NCBI RefSeq assembly: GCF_014197535.1
Contig: NZ_JACIFV010000027.1
Location: 24,953-88,952 of the forward strand
From: Rhizobium aethiopicum
GTDB taxonomy: Bacteria; Pseudomonadota; Alphaproteobacteria; Rhizobiales; Rhizobiaceae
Direction: 5' to 3'
Length of the DNA: 64,000 nt
The notes under the pieces were generated by a model that made no database searches, had not been told where the DNA came from, and saw only the letters and a program-made list of their open reading frames with translations. The translations under genes were made by a program, and so were the position numbers. Below are positions 1 through 8,105 of the stretch, one piece after another (position 1 is the first letter of the stretch; each line of letters opens with the position of its first letter).

Positions 1-195
1 CACGTCCTCGGCGACTGCGTCGGCGTTAACGGCAACTGAGATGACCTGCGGCGAGAGACGGAACAGTACATGGCGGAGCAGGCTGTCGGTTCCGAGCATC
101 ACCTCCGCCTTGTCGCGACCCATTCGTTGCGAGCGGCCGCCGGCCAGCACGACGCCTGCTATATCGGATCTGTCGAGCGGGAATTCAGTCATCAT
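1..195 (-). CDS. mobA: Molybdenum cofactor guanylyltransferase, N-terminal part (runs off the window)
   Basis: The first 65 codons of a gene whose 3' end lies before base 1. The reverse-strand translation begins MMTEFPLDRS and continues into AGVVLAGGRSQRMGRDKAEV, the nucleotide-binding LAGGxSxRMGxDK loop of MobA-type nucleotidyltransferases. MobA attaches GMP to molybdopterin to make the guanine dinucleotide cofactor in the cytoplasm. Two adjacent ATGs (195 and 192) could start it. It lies 6 bp downstream of the exporter gene on the same strand, so the two may be cotranscribed. The identification rests on this N-terminal motif only. The molybdopterin gene moaA lies 16 kb away and is not part of this operon. 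Confidence 0.85.
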   Translation of the reverse strand, partial: MMTEFPLDRSDIAGVVLAGGRSQRMGRDKAEVMLGTDSLLRHVLFRLSPQVISVAVNADAVAEDV

Positions 196-201
196 CCTGC
201 C

Positions 202-1110
202 TCAAACCGGTGAGCGCGGCACCGATTCCTGCGCGGTCGGGGGCACGCGGCGCTTGGCTTCACGATAGAACGTATAGAGGCCGGAAGCGATGACGATTGC
301 GGCGCCCAAAAGCGTCCAGCTGTCGGGCACTTCGGCGAAGAAGAAAAAGCCGAGCAGCGAGGAGAAGATCAGGCTGGTATAGCGGAACGGCGCAACGAAG
401 GAGATTTCGCCGGTGCGCATGGCGAGAATGACCGACTGGTAGCCGACGAGCACCAGCACCGAGGCGAGCAGGAGATGTCCAAGGGAAGTCGCGCTGACCG
501 GCTGCCAGCCGCCGAGTACGGGGATGAGAAGCGCGCCGAAGAAGGAGATGGAGGTCGCGGTGATGACGGTGATCATCAACGACGGAATCTCCGGATCGAT
601 CGAGCGGGTGGCGAGATCGCGGCCGGCCGTCGTCAGCACCGCGGCAACGCAGAGGAGGGCGGCGGCGGTGAATCCTTCCGGTCCGGGGCGGATGATGATC
701 ATAACCCCGACAAGACCGACTGTTATCGCCGACCAGCGCCGCCAGCCGACGGGTTCGTTGAAGAAGAGCGCGGCACCAAAGGTGACGACCAGCGGCAGCG
801 ATTGCAGGATCGCCGAGGCATTGGCGATCGGCATCATGCCGAGTGCGGTGATATAGGTGACGGCGGAAAACATCTCGCAGATGATGCGCAGGATAATGAT
901 CGGCTGCAGCACGACGCGCCAGGAGCGCAGAGCGCCCATTTTCCTGGCGATGAGATAGACGAGCAGGCTGGTGAAGAGGCCGCGCAGGAACATGATCTCG
1001 CCGGCATTCATATAGGCGACCACCGATTTGGAGAGAGCATCGCTCGCGGAAAAGCCGGCCATCGCCATGCTCATATAGATGGCGCCCTCAGTATTGCGTG
1101 ACCGCGGCAT
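202..1110 (-). CDS. DMT superfamily transporter with two EamA domains
   Basis: A 302-residue, very hydrophobic protein with about ten membrane segments arranged as two EamA repeats, typical of inner-membrane drug/metabolite transporters of about 300 residues. The first repeat covers roughly residues 10-145 and the second 155-295; the C-terminus is basic and cytoplasmic. I chose the ATG at 1110 (MPRSRNTEGA) because the upstream frame is not hydrophobic and a GGGAA sequence lies just before it. The substrate cannot be told from sequence; relatives export amino acids, nucleosides or other small metabolites. It is followed after 6 bp by mobA. Confidence 0.85.
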   Translation of the reverse strand: MPRSRNTEGAIYMSMAMAGFSASDALSKSVVAYMNAGEIMFLRGLFTSLLVYLIARKMGALRSWRVVLQPIIILRIICEMFSAVTYITALGMMPIANASAILQSLPLVVTFGAALFFNEPVGWRRWSAITVGLVGVMIIIRPGPEGFTAAALLCVAAVLTTAGRDLATRSIDPEIPSLMITVITATSISFFGALLIPVLGGWQPVSATSLGHLLLASVLVLVGYQSVILAMRTGEISFVAPFRYTSLIFSSLLGFFFFAEVPDSWTLLGAAIVIASGLYTFYREAKRRVPPTAQESVPRSPV

Positions 1111-1427
1111 GAAGAGATTCCCGTTACCTGTGCGCCCCTTCTTAGTCGGGAAGATACGTGAAGGGAATCGAATGAATGTCACACCCGGGATAAATCGATG
1201 ATGCGACGCACAATGGTGCTGACGTGACGGCAGGCGCCTCTGCGGAAACTGCGGCAACTTACCGTTTTATCTGACGAATTCGGTATTTCGGATATGCACA
1301 CCGAGGGCACTGATCCAACCAAGACCATCTGCCATCGGCGGATTTTGTTTCTGCGCGCGGGAAACGGGTGGCTGCACCGTCAGATGTTTGAGATCTGGGA
1401 CGTCTCAACAACTGGGGAGAAACGGAT
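1111..1427. other. Divergent intergenic region without a gene
   Basis: About 317 bp between the leftward exporter gene and the rightward SDR gene. No plausible coding frame was seen. It must hold both promoters. The only structured element noticed is the small inverted repeat at 1388-1408, listed separately. Confidence 0.6.
1388..1408. promoter_or_regulatory. Inverted repeat TTGAGA-N9-TCTCAA upstream of SDR gene
   Basis: Arms TTGAGA (1388-1393) and TCTCAA (1403-1408) match perfectly around a 9-bp spacer. They lie 20 bp before the ATG at 1428, where a repressor would block transcription or early elongation. No regulator gene is adjacent, so the assignment as an operator is inference. Confidence 0.3.
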
Positions 1428-2195
1428 ATGACACTTCTTAACGCTAAAACCGCGATCATCACCGGCGCAAGCTCGGGCATCGGCCGCGCGGCGGCGAAGG
1501 TTTTTGCACGGCAAGGCGCGAAGCTGGTGATCAACGGCCGGCGGCAGGATGCACTCGATGCCGTCGTCGCCGAAATCGAAGCGGAGGGCGGAGAGGCGGT
1601 CGCTGTTGCCGGCGATGTCAGGGACGAGGCGCTGCAGGAAAGACTGGCCGAAACGGCGGTCTCGCGTTTCAGCAAACTCGATATCGCCTTCAACAATGCC
1701 GGCGGTCTTGGCGAGATGGGGCCGGTTGGCGGACTGTCGCTGGAGGGCTGGCGCGAGACGATCGAGACCAATCTGACCGCCGCCTTCCTCGGCGCCAAAC
1801 ACCAGTCGGCGGCAATGGGAGAGGGTGGCGGTTCGCTGATCTTCACCTCCACCTTCGTCGGCTACACCGCCGGCATGCCCGGCATGGGCGCCTATGCGGC
1901 GAGCAAGGCCGGTTTGATCGGTCTCGTGCAGGTGCTCGCCGCCGAACTCGCGTCACGCAACATCCGCGTCAACGCCCTTCTGCCCGGCGGCACCGATACG
2001 CCCGCCAGCATCACCAACGCTCCTGACGCGACGCCGGAAGTGCTTGCCTTCGTCAACGGGCTGCATGCGCTGAAGCGCATGGCTCGGCCGGAAGAGATCG
2101 CCAATGCGGCGTTGTTTCTGGCGTCGGATCTATCGAGTTTCGTGACGGGGACGGCGATGCTGGCGGATGGCGGGGTGTCGATCAGCCGGACGTAG
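1428..2195 (+). CDS. SDR family NAD(P)-dependent oxidoreductase
   Basis: A classical short-chain dehydrogenase of 255 residues, the usual family length. Visible motifs are the dinucleotide loop TGASSGIG (12-19), NNAG (89-92), a catalytic Ser near 141 and the YAASK catalytic pair Tyr156/Lys160, with the C-terminal GG-V dimer region. The ATG at 1428 follows GGGGAGAAACGG, a good ribosome-binding site. It oxidises an alcohol or reduces a ketone with NAD(P); the substrate is unknown. It stands alone, divergent from the exporter and followed by a repeat element, so context gives no pathway. The N-terminal GRR after strand 2 hints at NADP preference, but weakly. Confidence 0.9.
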   Translation: MTLLNAKTAIITGASSGIGRAAAKVFARQGAKLVINGRRQDALDAVVAEIEAEGGEAVAVAGDVRDEALQERLAETAVSRFSKLDIAFNNAGGLGEMGPVGGLSLEGWRETIETNLTAAFLGAKHQSAAMGEGGGSLIFTSTFVGYTAGMPGMGAYAASKAGLIGLVQVLAAELASRNIRVNALLPGGTDTPASITNAPDATPEVLAFVNGLHALKRMARPEEIANAALFLASDLSSFVTGTAMLADGGVSISRT

Positions 2196-2240
2196 GGTTT
2201 ATGACGGGGGGCGGTTCATTTTGTCGTGGCAATGAAAGAG

Positions 2241-2412
2241 GTGCCGTGTAGCCCCCTCATCTGCCTGCCGGCATCTTCTCCCCGCTGGGGAGAAGGGACT
2301 CGTGGCAGCGCCTCGCTCGATTTGAGACGTTTGCGGTAGGTGTGGCCACCGTGCGGCTTGCTCACCCTTCGCCCCAGCGGGGAGAAGATGCCCGTAGGGC
2401 AGATGAGGGGGG
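2241..2412. repeat. RIME-like intergenic palindromic repeat, copy 1
   Basis: A composite element of about 170 bp whose ends are inverted copies of each other. The left end reads CCCCCTCATCTGCC then GCATCTTCTCCCCGC; the right end reads GCGGGGAGAAGATGCC then GGGCAGATGAGGGG. Similar elements occur at 16365-16549, 23524-23702 and 30471-30646. The architecture resembles the Rhizobium intergenic mosaic elements described in rhizobia. It lies between the convergent 3' ends of two SDR genes. Open frames running through it are not considered genes. Confidence 0.8.
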
Positions 2413-2503
2413 TGAGGAGCGGCAGCGACGAACGCCTTGAGCGGCAAGCGAAAGGCAGATGGCCGCTTCAGGTTTCAGCTTCAGTGCCGCCCCAAGTTCC
2501 CGC

Positions 2504-3286
2504 CTACGACATAATCAACCCGCCATCGACATTGATCGTCTGACCGGTGATATAAGCAGCGTCGTCGCTGGCGAGGAAAGTCACCAGGCCGGCGACGTCC
2601 TCGCCGGAGCCGGCGCGTTTCATCGGGATGCCTTCGACCCATTCCTTCATCAGTTCGCCGGGGCCGTAGTTTCCGAGCAGTTTGCCCCAGGCCTGGTCGT
2701 TATAGGCCCACATGTCGGTCTCGATGATGCCGGGGCAGAAGGCGTTGACGGTGATGTCTTCGGTCGCGACTTCCTTGGCCAGGCTCTGGGTGATGCCGAC
2801 GACGCCCATTTTCGAGGCGGCATAATGCGGCGTGTAGATGAAGCCGTCGCGGGCTTGGCCGGAGGCGGTGTTGATGATGCGGCCGCCGCGCCTGTGCTTG
2901 CGCATTCTTGCAATGGCCTCCTGGGCGCAGAGGAAAACGCCCTTGGTGTTGACGGCCATGACCTTATCCCACTCGTTTTCCGTCAGGTCCTCGACGCGGG
3001 CGATGGTGATGACACCGGCATTCTGGATCGAGACGTCGACCGCGCCGAATTCCTTTTCGGCCGCATCGTAGAGCGCTTTGACGCTCGCCTTGTCGGTGAC
3101 GTCGCCGATGAAGGAGATCGCCTTGCCGCCTTCGGCCCTGATCTGCTCGGCAACGCCGTGGACCAGATCCTCATTGGCCGAGACGACGAGATTGGCGCCT
3201 TCGCGGGCAAAGCGCCTGGCGATCGCAGCGCCGATACCGCGGCTGCCCCCGGTTATGACGACGGTCTTTTGCTCAAAGCGTTTCAT
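2504..3286 (-). CDS. SDR family oxidoreductase, polyol dehydrogenase-like
   Basis: A 260-residue classical SDR with TGGSRGIG (12-19), QNAG (88-91, a variant of NNAG), Ser142, Tyr155 and Lys159, and a C-terminal VDGG. It resembles sorbitol/iditol or butanediol dehydrogenase-type SDRs that interconvert polyols and ketoses. The ATG at 3286 follows AAGGAAAG on the coding strand. It is the last gene of the leftward run permease, binding protein, ATPase, SDR, SDR, so it probably acts on the imported sugar or sugar alcohol. This would supply a ketose for the kinase and split transketolase encoded divergently. The exact substrate is inference. Confidence 0.88.
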   Translation of the reverse strand: MKRFEQKTVVITGGSRGIGAAIARRFAREGANLVVSANEDLVHGVAEQIRAEGGKAISFIGDVTDKASVKALYDAAEKEFGAVDVSIQNAGVITIARVEDLTENEWDKVMAVNTKGVFLCAQEAIARMRKHRRGGRIINTASGQARDGFIYTPHYAASKMGVVGITQSLAKEVATEDITVNAFCPGIIETDMWAYNDQAWGKLLGNYGPGELMKEWVEGIPMKRAGSGEDVAGLVTFLASDDAAYITGQTINVDGGLIMS

Positions 3287-3471
3287 GGTCTTTCCTTGGA
3301 TCCTTCGATAAACAGCAAATCTCGGCGCAACCGCCCGTTCGACCGGCGTGAAGGGCGGCAGACGGCGATATTGCACGCCGTCGCCTGTTGGTCCCTTCAG
3401 CCTCGATCTCAGCCAGGGAGGAAGCGAGACCGTTTCATTTTCCAGCGGCCGGCAATGAGCCTTCTAAGGCA

Positions 3472-4260
3472 TCACCAGCAGCAGAAACCGCCATCGACGA
3501 GAAGATCGACGCCGGTCACGAAACTTGCCGCATTCGACAGCAAGAACACCGCCGGACCGACGATCTCGTCGACCGTCGCCATCCGCTGCATCGGCGTCTG
3601 CTCTTCGAAGAGCTTCGTCTGGTGGACCATCTCCGGACGGGTGTTCATGGGCGTTGCCGTATAGCCGGGGGAGATGGTGTTGACGCGAATGCCGCGGTCG
3701 ACCCATTCCATGGCCATGGACTTCGACATATGGATGACGCCCGCCTTGGAGGCGTTGTAATGCGCCTGGCTCAGCCCCCGGTTGACGATCACACCGGACA
3801 TGGAGGCGATGTTGACGATCGAGCCGCGTCCATTCTTCAACATGGCGCGGGCCTCGGCCTGGCAGGACAGGAATATGCCTTTGAGGTTGATATCCATCAA
3901 CGTCTGATACTGATCTTCCTCCATCTCCTCCGCCGGTTTGGCGTTGGCGATGCCGGCAGCGTTGACGGCAAGCGTCAGCGCGCCGAGATTGGCTTCGGTC
4001 CGTGAGACGGCATCTGCAAGGGAGGATTTGTTCGTGACGTCAGCCGCGATCTCAATCGAGCGGCGGCTGGCGGCGCGGATATGTTCGGCTGTCCTCGCCA
4101 GTCCGTCGTCGGTCCGGCGGTCGAGCAGGGCCACGTCGGCGCCGCATTGCGCAAGGCCGATGGCAATGCGCTGCCCGATGCCGCTCCCGGCGCCGGTAAC
4201 GATGGCCACCTGGCCGCTGAGATCGAAAAGCTTCGGGGCGTTCAGAGTGATGTCGGACAC
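3472..4260 (-). CDS. SDR family oxidoreductase of the carbohydrate cassette
   Basis: A 262-residue SDR with TGAGSGIG (22-29), NAAG (100-103), Ser153 and the YNASK motif (Tyr168, Lys172). The GTG at 4260 is preferred because AAAGGAAG sits just upstream on the coding strand. Upstream in-frame ATGs would run into the repeat at 4293-4359. Its Asp after the second beta strand (LLDRR) suggests NAD use. It lies about 100 bp downstream of the ABC ATPase gene and 185 bp upstream of the other SDR gene. Two non-identical dehydrogenases could carry out an oxidation/reduction pair (for example aldose to polyol to ketose); that role is inferred from neighbours. Confidence 0.88.
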   Translation of the reverse strand: MSDITLNAPKLFDLSGQVAIVTGAGSGIGQRIAIGLAQCGADVALLDRRTDDGLARTAEHIRAASRRSIEIAADVTNKSSLADAVSRTEANLGALTLAVNAAGIANAKPAEEMEEDQYQTLMDINLKGIFLSCQAEARAMLKNGRGSIVNIASMSGVIVNRGLSQAHYNASKAGVIHMSKSMAMEWVDRGIRVNTISPGYTATPMNTRPEMVHQTKLFEEQTPMQRMATVDEIVGPAVFLLSNAASFVTGVDLLVDGGFCCW

Positions 4261-4292
4261 CGCTCTTCCTTTCTCTGTTGTTTTGTTTTCAC

Positions 4293-4359
4293 GCAATTCC
4301 CGGCAAAAGTGCTTCGCGCTTTGCCTGGCAAAACCGCTGCACACTTTTGCTGGAATTGC
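4293..4359. repeat. Palindromic repeat inside the transporter-SDR operon
   Basis: Ends read GCAATTCCCGGCAAAAGTG and CACTTTTGCTGGAATTGC, an imperfect inverted repeat of about 67 bp. The internal core CAAAACCGCTGCACACTTTTG recurs at 19441-19489. It fills the gap between the ATPase stop (4361) and the SDR start (4260). In an operon such a hairpin may change the stability or relative level of the downstream mRNA. Confidence 0.7.
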
Positions 4360-4360
4360 T

Positions 4361-5839
4361 TTAGATGGTAGCTAGCTCCATGACCGAAACGTCATTTGCC
4401 TCGTCACGATTGAGGATCCCCGCCTGCTTGCCCTGCGCAAGCACGAGAATGCGATTGGAGACGCCGAGAACTTCCTCGAGGTCCGAGCTGACGACGATGA
4501 CCGCCACGCCCTGTTTGGCAAGATTGACGATGATGTCGTAGATGCCGGCGCGGGCGCCGACGTCGATGCCTCTCGTCGGTTCGTCGAGCACGACGACCTT
4601 GGGATCGCGCGTGAGCCACTTGGCGATCACGACCTTCTGCTGGTTGCCGCCTGATAGGTCCGAGGCGTACTGCTCGGCGCGGCCCTTGACGCCGAATTTG
4701 GCAACGGCCTTCTCCGCGAACGAGCGTTTGATACGCGGCGTAATCCAACCACCGCCCAGTTTGTCGAGATTGGCGTAGATAATGTTCTCGCTGATCCGGT
4801 GCCCGACGATCAGGCCCTGTTCCTTGCGGTCTTCCGGGACCATCACCAAGCCCTTGGCGATTGCGTCCGCCGGATCGCGCAGCCTCAGTTCCTCGCCTTC
4901 CAGCGTGATCGAACCTGCACTGATCGGATCTGCTCCCGAAATCGCACGCACCAGTTCGGTGCGGCCGGCGCCGACCAATCCGGCGATGCCGAGAATTTCC
5001 CCGGCGCGCACCTCGAAGCTAACGTCACGGAATGAGTTGTCTGGCGAGCTTAGCCCGGACACTTGAAGTACCGGACGGTCTGTCGGGATCGGCAGGGCAG
5101 GGAACAAGCGGTCGAGCGGACGTCCGACCATGCTTTCGACAATCGTTCGCACCGGGGTGGCGCTGTCTGAGAATTCCTGCACCCGTTCCCCGTCGCGAAG
5201 AACGACGATTCGGTCGGTGATCTGCTTGATCTCTTCCATACGGTGGGAAATGTAGACGATGCCGACGCCTTCCGACCGGAGCTTGCGAACCTGTTCGAAG
5301 AGAGCTTCGGTTTCTGCGCCGCCAAGGGCGGCTGTCGGCTCATCGAGGATCAGGAGCTTTGCATTGAGAGCCAGCGCCTTGGCGATCTCGATAAGTTGCT
5401 GATTTGCCGTGGAAAGGCCTGCGACCTTCCGCGTTGCGGGTATGTGAAGGTTCAAGCGGGCGAGCTGATCCTGGGCCCGGCGAACCATCTGGGCGCGGTC
5501 GACGACGCCGTTCTTCATCGGCCAGCGGCCGATGAAGACGTTTTCCGCGATCGACAGCTGCGGCAGAAGCTGCAGTTCCTGATGGATCAGGACAACGCCC
5601 TTGTCGATCGCTTCCCGTGGGGTGGCCGGGGCATAAGGCTGCCCCAGCCATGTCATCGATCCTTCGGAGGGCGTGCGGGATCCGGCGATAATGCCCGACA
5701 GCGTCGACTTGCCCGCTCCGTTTTCACCGAGAAGTGCAACCACTTCGCCCGGATAGACGTCCAAGCTGACATCCTTCAGAACCTGGAGCGGCCCATACCA
5801 CTTGGATATGCCTCTCAGGGAAAGAACGGGTTCAGTCAC
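4361..5839 (-). CDS. Sugar ABC transporter ATP-binding protein (RbsA/XylG type, tandem domains)
   Basis: A 492-residue protein with two fused nucleotide-binding domains, the normal layout of CUT2-class sugar importers. The first half has Walker A GENGAGKST (38-46), a signature around TANQQ and ILDEPTAAL. The second half has the degenerate Walker A GLVGAGRTE typical of RbsA, LSGGNQQKV and VLDEPTRGID. GTG at 5839 follows an excellent GAGGAGGTG site. It energises import together with the permease and the binding protein encoded just upstream. Pentoses, hexoses, polyols and branched sugars are all handled by this family, so the substrate is open. Confidence 0.94.
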   Translation of the reverse strand: MTEPVLSLRGISKWYGPLQVLKDVSLDVYPGEVVALLGENGAGKSTLSGIIAGSRTPSEGSMTWLGQPYAPATPREAIDKGVVLIHQELQLLPQLSIAENVFIGRWPMKNGVVDRAQMVRRAQDQLARLNLHIPATRKVAGLSTANQQLIEIAKALALNAKLLILDEPTAALGGAETEALFEQVRKLRSEGVGIVYISHRMEEIKQITDRIVVLRDGERVQEFSDSATPVRTIVESMVGRPLDRLFPALPIPTDRPVLQVSGLSSPDNSFRDVSFEVRAGEILGIAGLVGAGRTELVRAISGADPISAGSITLEGEELRLRDPADAIAKGLVMVPEDRKEQGLIVGHRISENIIYANLDKLGGGWITPRIKRSFAEKAVAKFGVKGRAEQYASDLSGGNQQKVVIAKWLTRDPKVVVLDEPTRGIDVGARAGIYDIIVNLAKQGVAVIVVSSDLEEVLGVSNRILVLAQGKQAGILNRDEANDVSVMELATI

Positions 5840-5867
5840 GGCACACCTCCTCGAGATCTTCAGTTCA

Positions 5868-6797
5868 TTACGGATGGTTGGCGATGAAGCCTGCCACGTT
5901 TTCCTTGGTGGTCAGCGTGGCATCCATCAGCTGGACCGGAGGCACCTTTTCGCCGGCGACAAGCTTGGCGGCATTTTCAACCGCGTCGCGGCCCATCTTC
6001 TGCGTCTGCTGTGTCGCCGTTACATTGAAGACGCCCTTGCTGAGGGCTTCGAGTGCTGCGGTGTCGCCGTCGAAGCCGCCGACCACGATCTTCTGCGACG
6101 GGTTGGCGACCTTGATCGCCTGCGCGGCGCCGAGTGCGAGACCGTCGGCCTGGGCGAATACGATCGAAACGTCCGGGTTTGCCTGCAGCATGTTCTGCAT
6201 GATCTGGAAGCCTTCGTCCTGGCTCCAGATGTTGGAGAACTGCTCGGCGACGACCTTCACGTCAGGATACGCTTTCAGGGATTCACCGCAACCCTTCGAG
6301 CGATCGACTTCCGGCGTCGTGCCCTTCTGGCCATGGATGATGACCATCTTACCCTTGCCGCCGGCTTCCTTCAGGATGTAGTCGCAGACAGCCTTGGCGG
6401 AGGCGACGGAATCCGTTGCAAGGAATGTATCGCCCGGTGCTCCCTCGGCGTTGCGGTCAACGTTTACGACCGGGATGCCGGCGCTTTTCGCGAGCTTGAC
6501 CGGAACGCTTGCAGCGGCCGCACCTGCAGGAATGTAGATCAGCGCGTCGATTTTCTGGGTCAGCAGATCCTGGATCTGGTTGACCTGCGTCGGCCCGTCG
6601 CCCTTTGCGTCGACCGTGATGACTTCGATGCCGCGCTTCTTGGCTTCGGCCTCGACCGATTGCTTGATCTGGTTGAAGAAGTTTGCCTGAAGGTTGGCAA
6701 CGGCGAGGCCCAGCTTCTTCAGTTCCGCCGCGTGTACGGGACCGAGCATGAGACCGAGCAGTGCAGCAGACGCGAGCATGGTGCGCGCTATTTTCAT
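5868..6797 (-). CDS. Sugar ABC transporter periplasmic binding protein (Peripla_BP_4 type)
   Basis: A 309-residue binding protein with a Sec signal peptide (MKIARTMLASAALLGLMLGP, cleavage after VHA near residue 23) and the two-lobe ribose-binding-protein fold. It starts KKLGLAVANLQANFFNQI and has the DALIYIPAGAAA and VDRNA segments typical of the family. ATG at 6797 follows GGAGGAAA. It captures the substrate in the periplasm and delivers it to the permease. It lies between permease and ATPase in the same leftward operon. Its affinity would decide what the whole 2.5-12.4 kb cassette is for. Confidence 0.93.
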   Translation of the reverse strand: MKIARTMLASAALLGLMLGPVHAAELKKLGLAVANLQANFFNQIKQSVEAEAKKRGIEVITVDAKGDGPTQVNQIQDLLTQKIDALIYIPAGAAAASVPVKLAKSAGIPVVNVDRNAEGAPGDTFLATDSVASAKAVCDYILKEAGGKGKMVIIHGQKGTTPEVDRSKGCGESLKAYPDVKVVAEQFSNIWSQDEGFQIMQNMLQANPDVSIVFAQADGLALGAAQAIKVANPSQKIVVGGFDGDTAALEALSKGVFNVTATQQTQKMGRDAVENAAKLVAGEKVPPVQLMDATLTTKENVAGFIANHP

Positions 6798-6914
6798 TGT
6801 ATTTCCTCCGTTGTTTGATGGAACCCTCGGGTATGTCCTCCCCCTCGGGGTATTGATCCGCCCCAAACTCCCGGGGCGGAATTCCAGGCCCGCCAACGCG
6901 GCGGACGCCGTTCG

Positions 6915-7895
6915 TCAGGCGCGACGCCGACGAATGGTCTCCGCCCCCACCGCAAGGACGATAACGATGCCGATGATCACCTGCTGCAGGAACGGCGAGA
7001 CGTTGAGAAGATTGAGGCCGTTGCGCAGCACACCGATGATCAGAACGCCGATCAGCGTTCCGCCGATGCCGCCGGCGCCACCGGAAAGCGAAGTTCCGCC
7101 GATGACGACTGCGGCGATGGTGTCCAGTTCGTAACCCAGACCACTGGACGGCTGGACGGAATCCAGCCGGGCGGCGAGCACGACGCCGGCAAGTCCTGCA
7201 AGGACGGCACTCATGACGTAGACGCCGATCGTCACCAGCGGGACGTTGATGCCGGCCAGGCGCGCGACTTCGGCGTTTCCGCCGACCGCATAGAGCATGC
7301 GGCCTTCGGACCGGAAGTGCAGGAAAAGCCAGGCCGCAAGAACCACCGCCAGCATCAGAAAGACCGTGGCTGTCATGACGCCGAAATGGCGATCGATCGC
7401 CAGCATCATGAACCAGTCGGGAAAGCCGACGATCTGCTGGCCGTCGGTGATCATGTTTGCAACGCCGCGGGCGGCCGACATCATTGCCAGAGTGGCGATA
7501 AAGGCCGGAACTTTGAACTGCGTCACCAGAAGCCCGACGATCAGGCCCGATATCGCCGAAGCGATCAGCGCAAAGGCGATGCCGACGGGCAGCGGCAGAC
7601 CGGCGACGTTGGCGGTCCAGCCCATGACCATCATCGCCAGCGCGAGCGCCGAGCCGACGGAGAGATCGATGCCGCCGATCAGGATGACGAAGGTCATGCC
7701 GACGGCCATGATGCCGAGAACGGTGATCTGGTCGAGGATGTTGAGGCCGTTTCGAACCGAAAGAAACGTGTCTGTGCTGACGCTCAGAAAGACGCACAGC
7801 ACGAGCAGTCCGACGAGTGGGCCGGTCGCTCCCTTGAGCTTGCTCAACCACGCACCGGACGAAAGCCTGTGTTCATTGATATCGAGCGCCACCAT
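6915..7895 (-). CDS. Sugar ABC transporter permease (RbsC/BPD_transp_2 type)
   Basis: A 326-residue, highly hydrophobic inner-membrane protein of the ribose-type permease family. Its roughly ten hydrophobic segments include the conserved VLIGGIDLSVGS and VVIGGTSLSGGAGGIGGT loops that contact the ATPase. ATG at 7895 follows GGGAGGAGC. It is the first gene of a five-gene leftward operon (permease, binding protein, ATPase, two SDRs). It shares a 210-bp divergent control region with the split transketolase genes. Confidence 0.94.
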   Translation of the reverse strand: MVALDINEHRLSSGAWLSKLKGATGPLVGLLVLCVFLSVSTDTFLSVRNGLNILDQITVLGIMAVGMTFVILIGGIDLSVGSALALAMMVMGWTANVAGLPLPVGIAFALIASAISGLIVGLLVTQFKVPAFIATLAMMSAARGVANMITDGQQIVGFPDWFMMLAIDRHFGVMTATVFLMLAVVLAAWLFLHFRSEGRMLYAVGGNAEVARLAGINVPLVTIGVYVMSAVLAGLAGVVLAARLDSVQPSSGLGYELDTIAAVVIGGTSLSGGAGGIGGTLIGVLIIGVLRNGLNLLNVSPFLQQVIIGIVIVLAVGAETIRRRRA

Positions 7896-7941
7896 TGCTC
7901 CTCCCTCTGCGTAGGCCTGTATCCGATATTTGTCCAGGTTA

Positions 7942-7953
7942 GAATAATTATTC
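7942..7953. promoter_or_regulatory. Perfect 12-bp palindrome upstream of the sugar permease
   Basis: GAATAATTATTC is self-complementary and lies about 47 bp upstream of the permease start in the divergent control region. It could be an AT-rich promoter element or a second binding site for the cassette regulator. Short AT-rich palindromes arise by chance, so confidence is low. Confidence 0.25.
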
Positions 7954-8042
7954 ACGCCTGCTGGAAAATTCATTAACAAGTTGCTTTCCGGCTGTCAACA
8001 AGATTTCATCTGCACATGTTCTTGCTACTTAGCATAATGGGC

Positions 8043-8072
8043 TTGACTAATCGGGTTCTTGTGCAAAAATAT
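8043..8072 (+). promoter_or_regulatory. Putative sigma70 promoter of the split-transketolase operon
   Basis: TTGACT at 8043-8048 is a near-consensus -35 box. An AT-rich hexamer AAATAT at 8067-8072 lies 18 bp downstream as a possible -10. The -10 region falls inside the left arm of the 36-bp palindrome at 8060-8095, so a bound repressor would exclude RNA polymerase. Confidence 0.4.
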
Positions 8073-8095
8073 TGAGTATTGAATATTTATGCACA
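8060..8095. promoter_or_regulatory. 36-bp palindromic operator candidate (14-8-14)
   Basis: The left arm TGTGCAAAAATATT (8060-8073) pairs with the right arm AATATTTATGCACA (8082-8095) with only one mismatch around the spacer GAGTATTG. It ends 10 bp before the ATG at 8106 and overlaps the likely -10. Long, AT-rich palindromes are typical targets for oligomeric SorC-family sugar regulators, and such a regulator is encoded at 11425-12375. The link is inference from position. Confidence 0.6.
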
Positions 8096-8105
8096 CGAGG
8101 AATCG

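Noticed and set aside
2199..2543. Short frames within the repeat element between the two SDR genes
   Set aside because: Their sequence comes from the RIME-like repeat itself, and similar frames appear wherever the repeat occurs.
6457..7851. A 464-codon frame in another register over the permease and binding-protein genes
   Set aside because: It overlaps two well-identified genes on the same strand and is composed mostly of Arg/Pro/Ala/Gly, a typical frame shadow.
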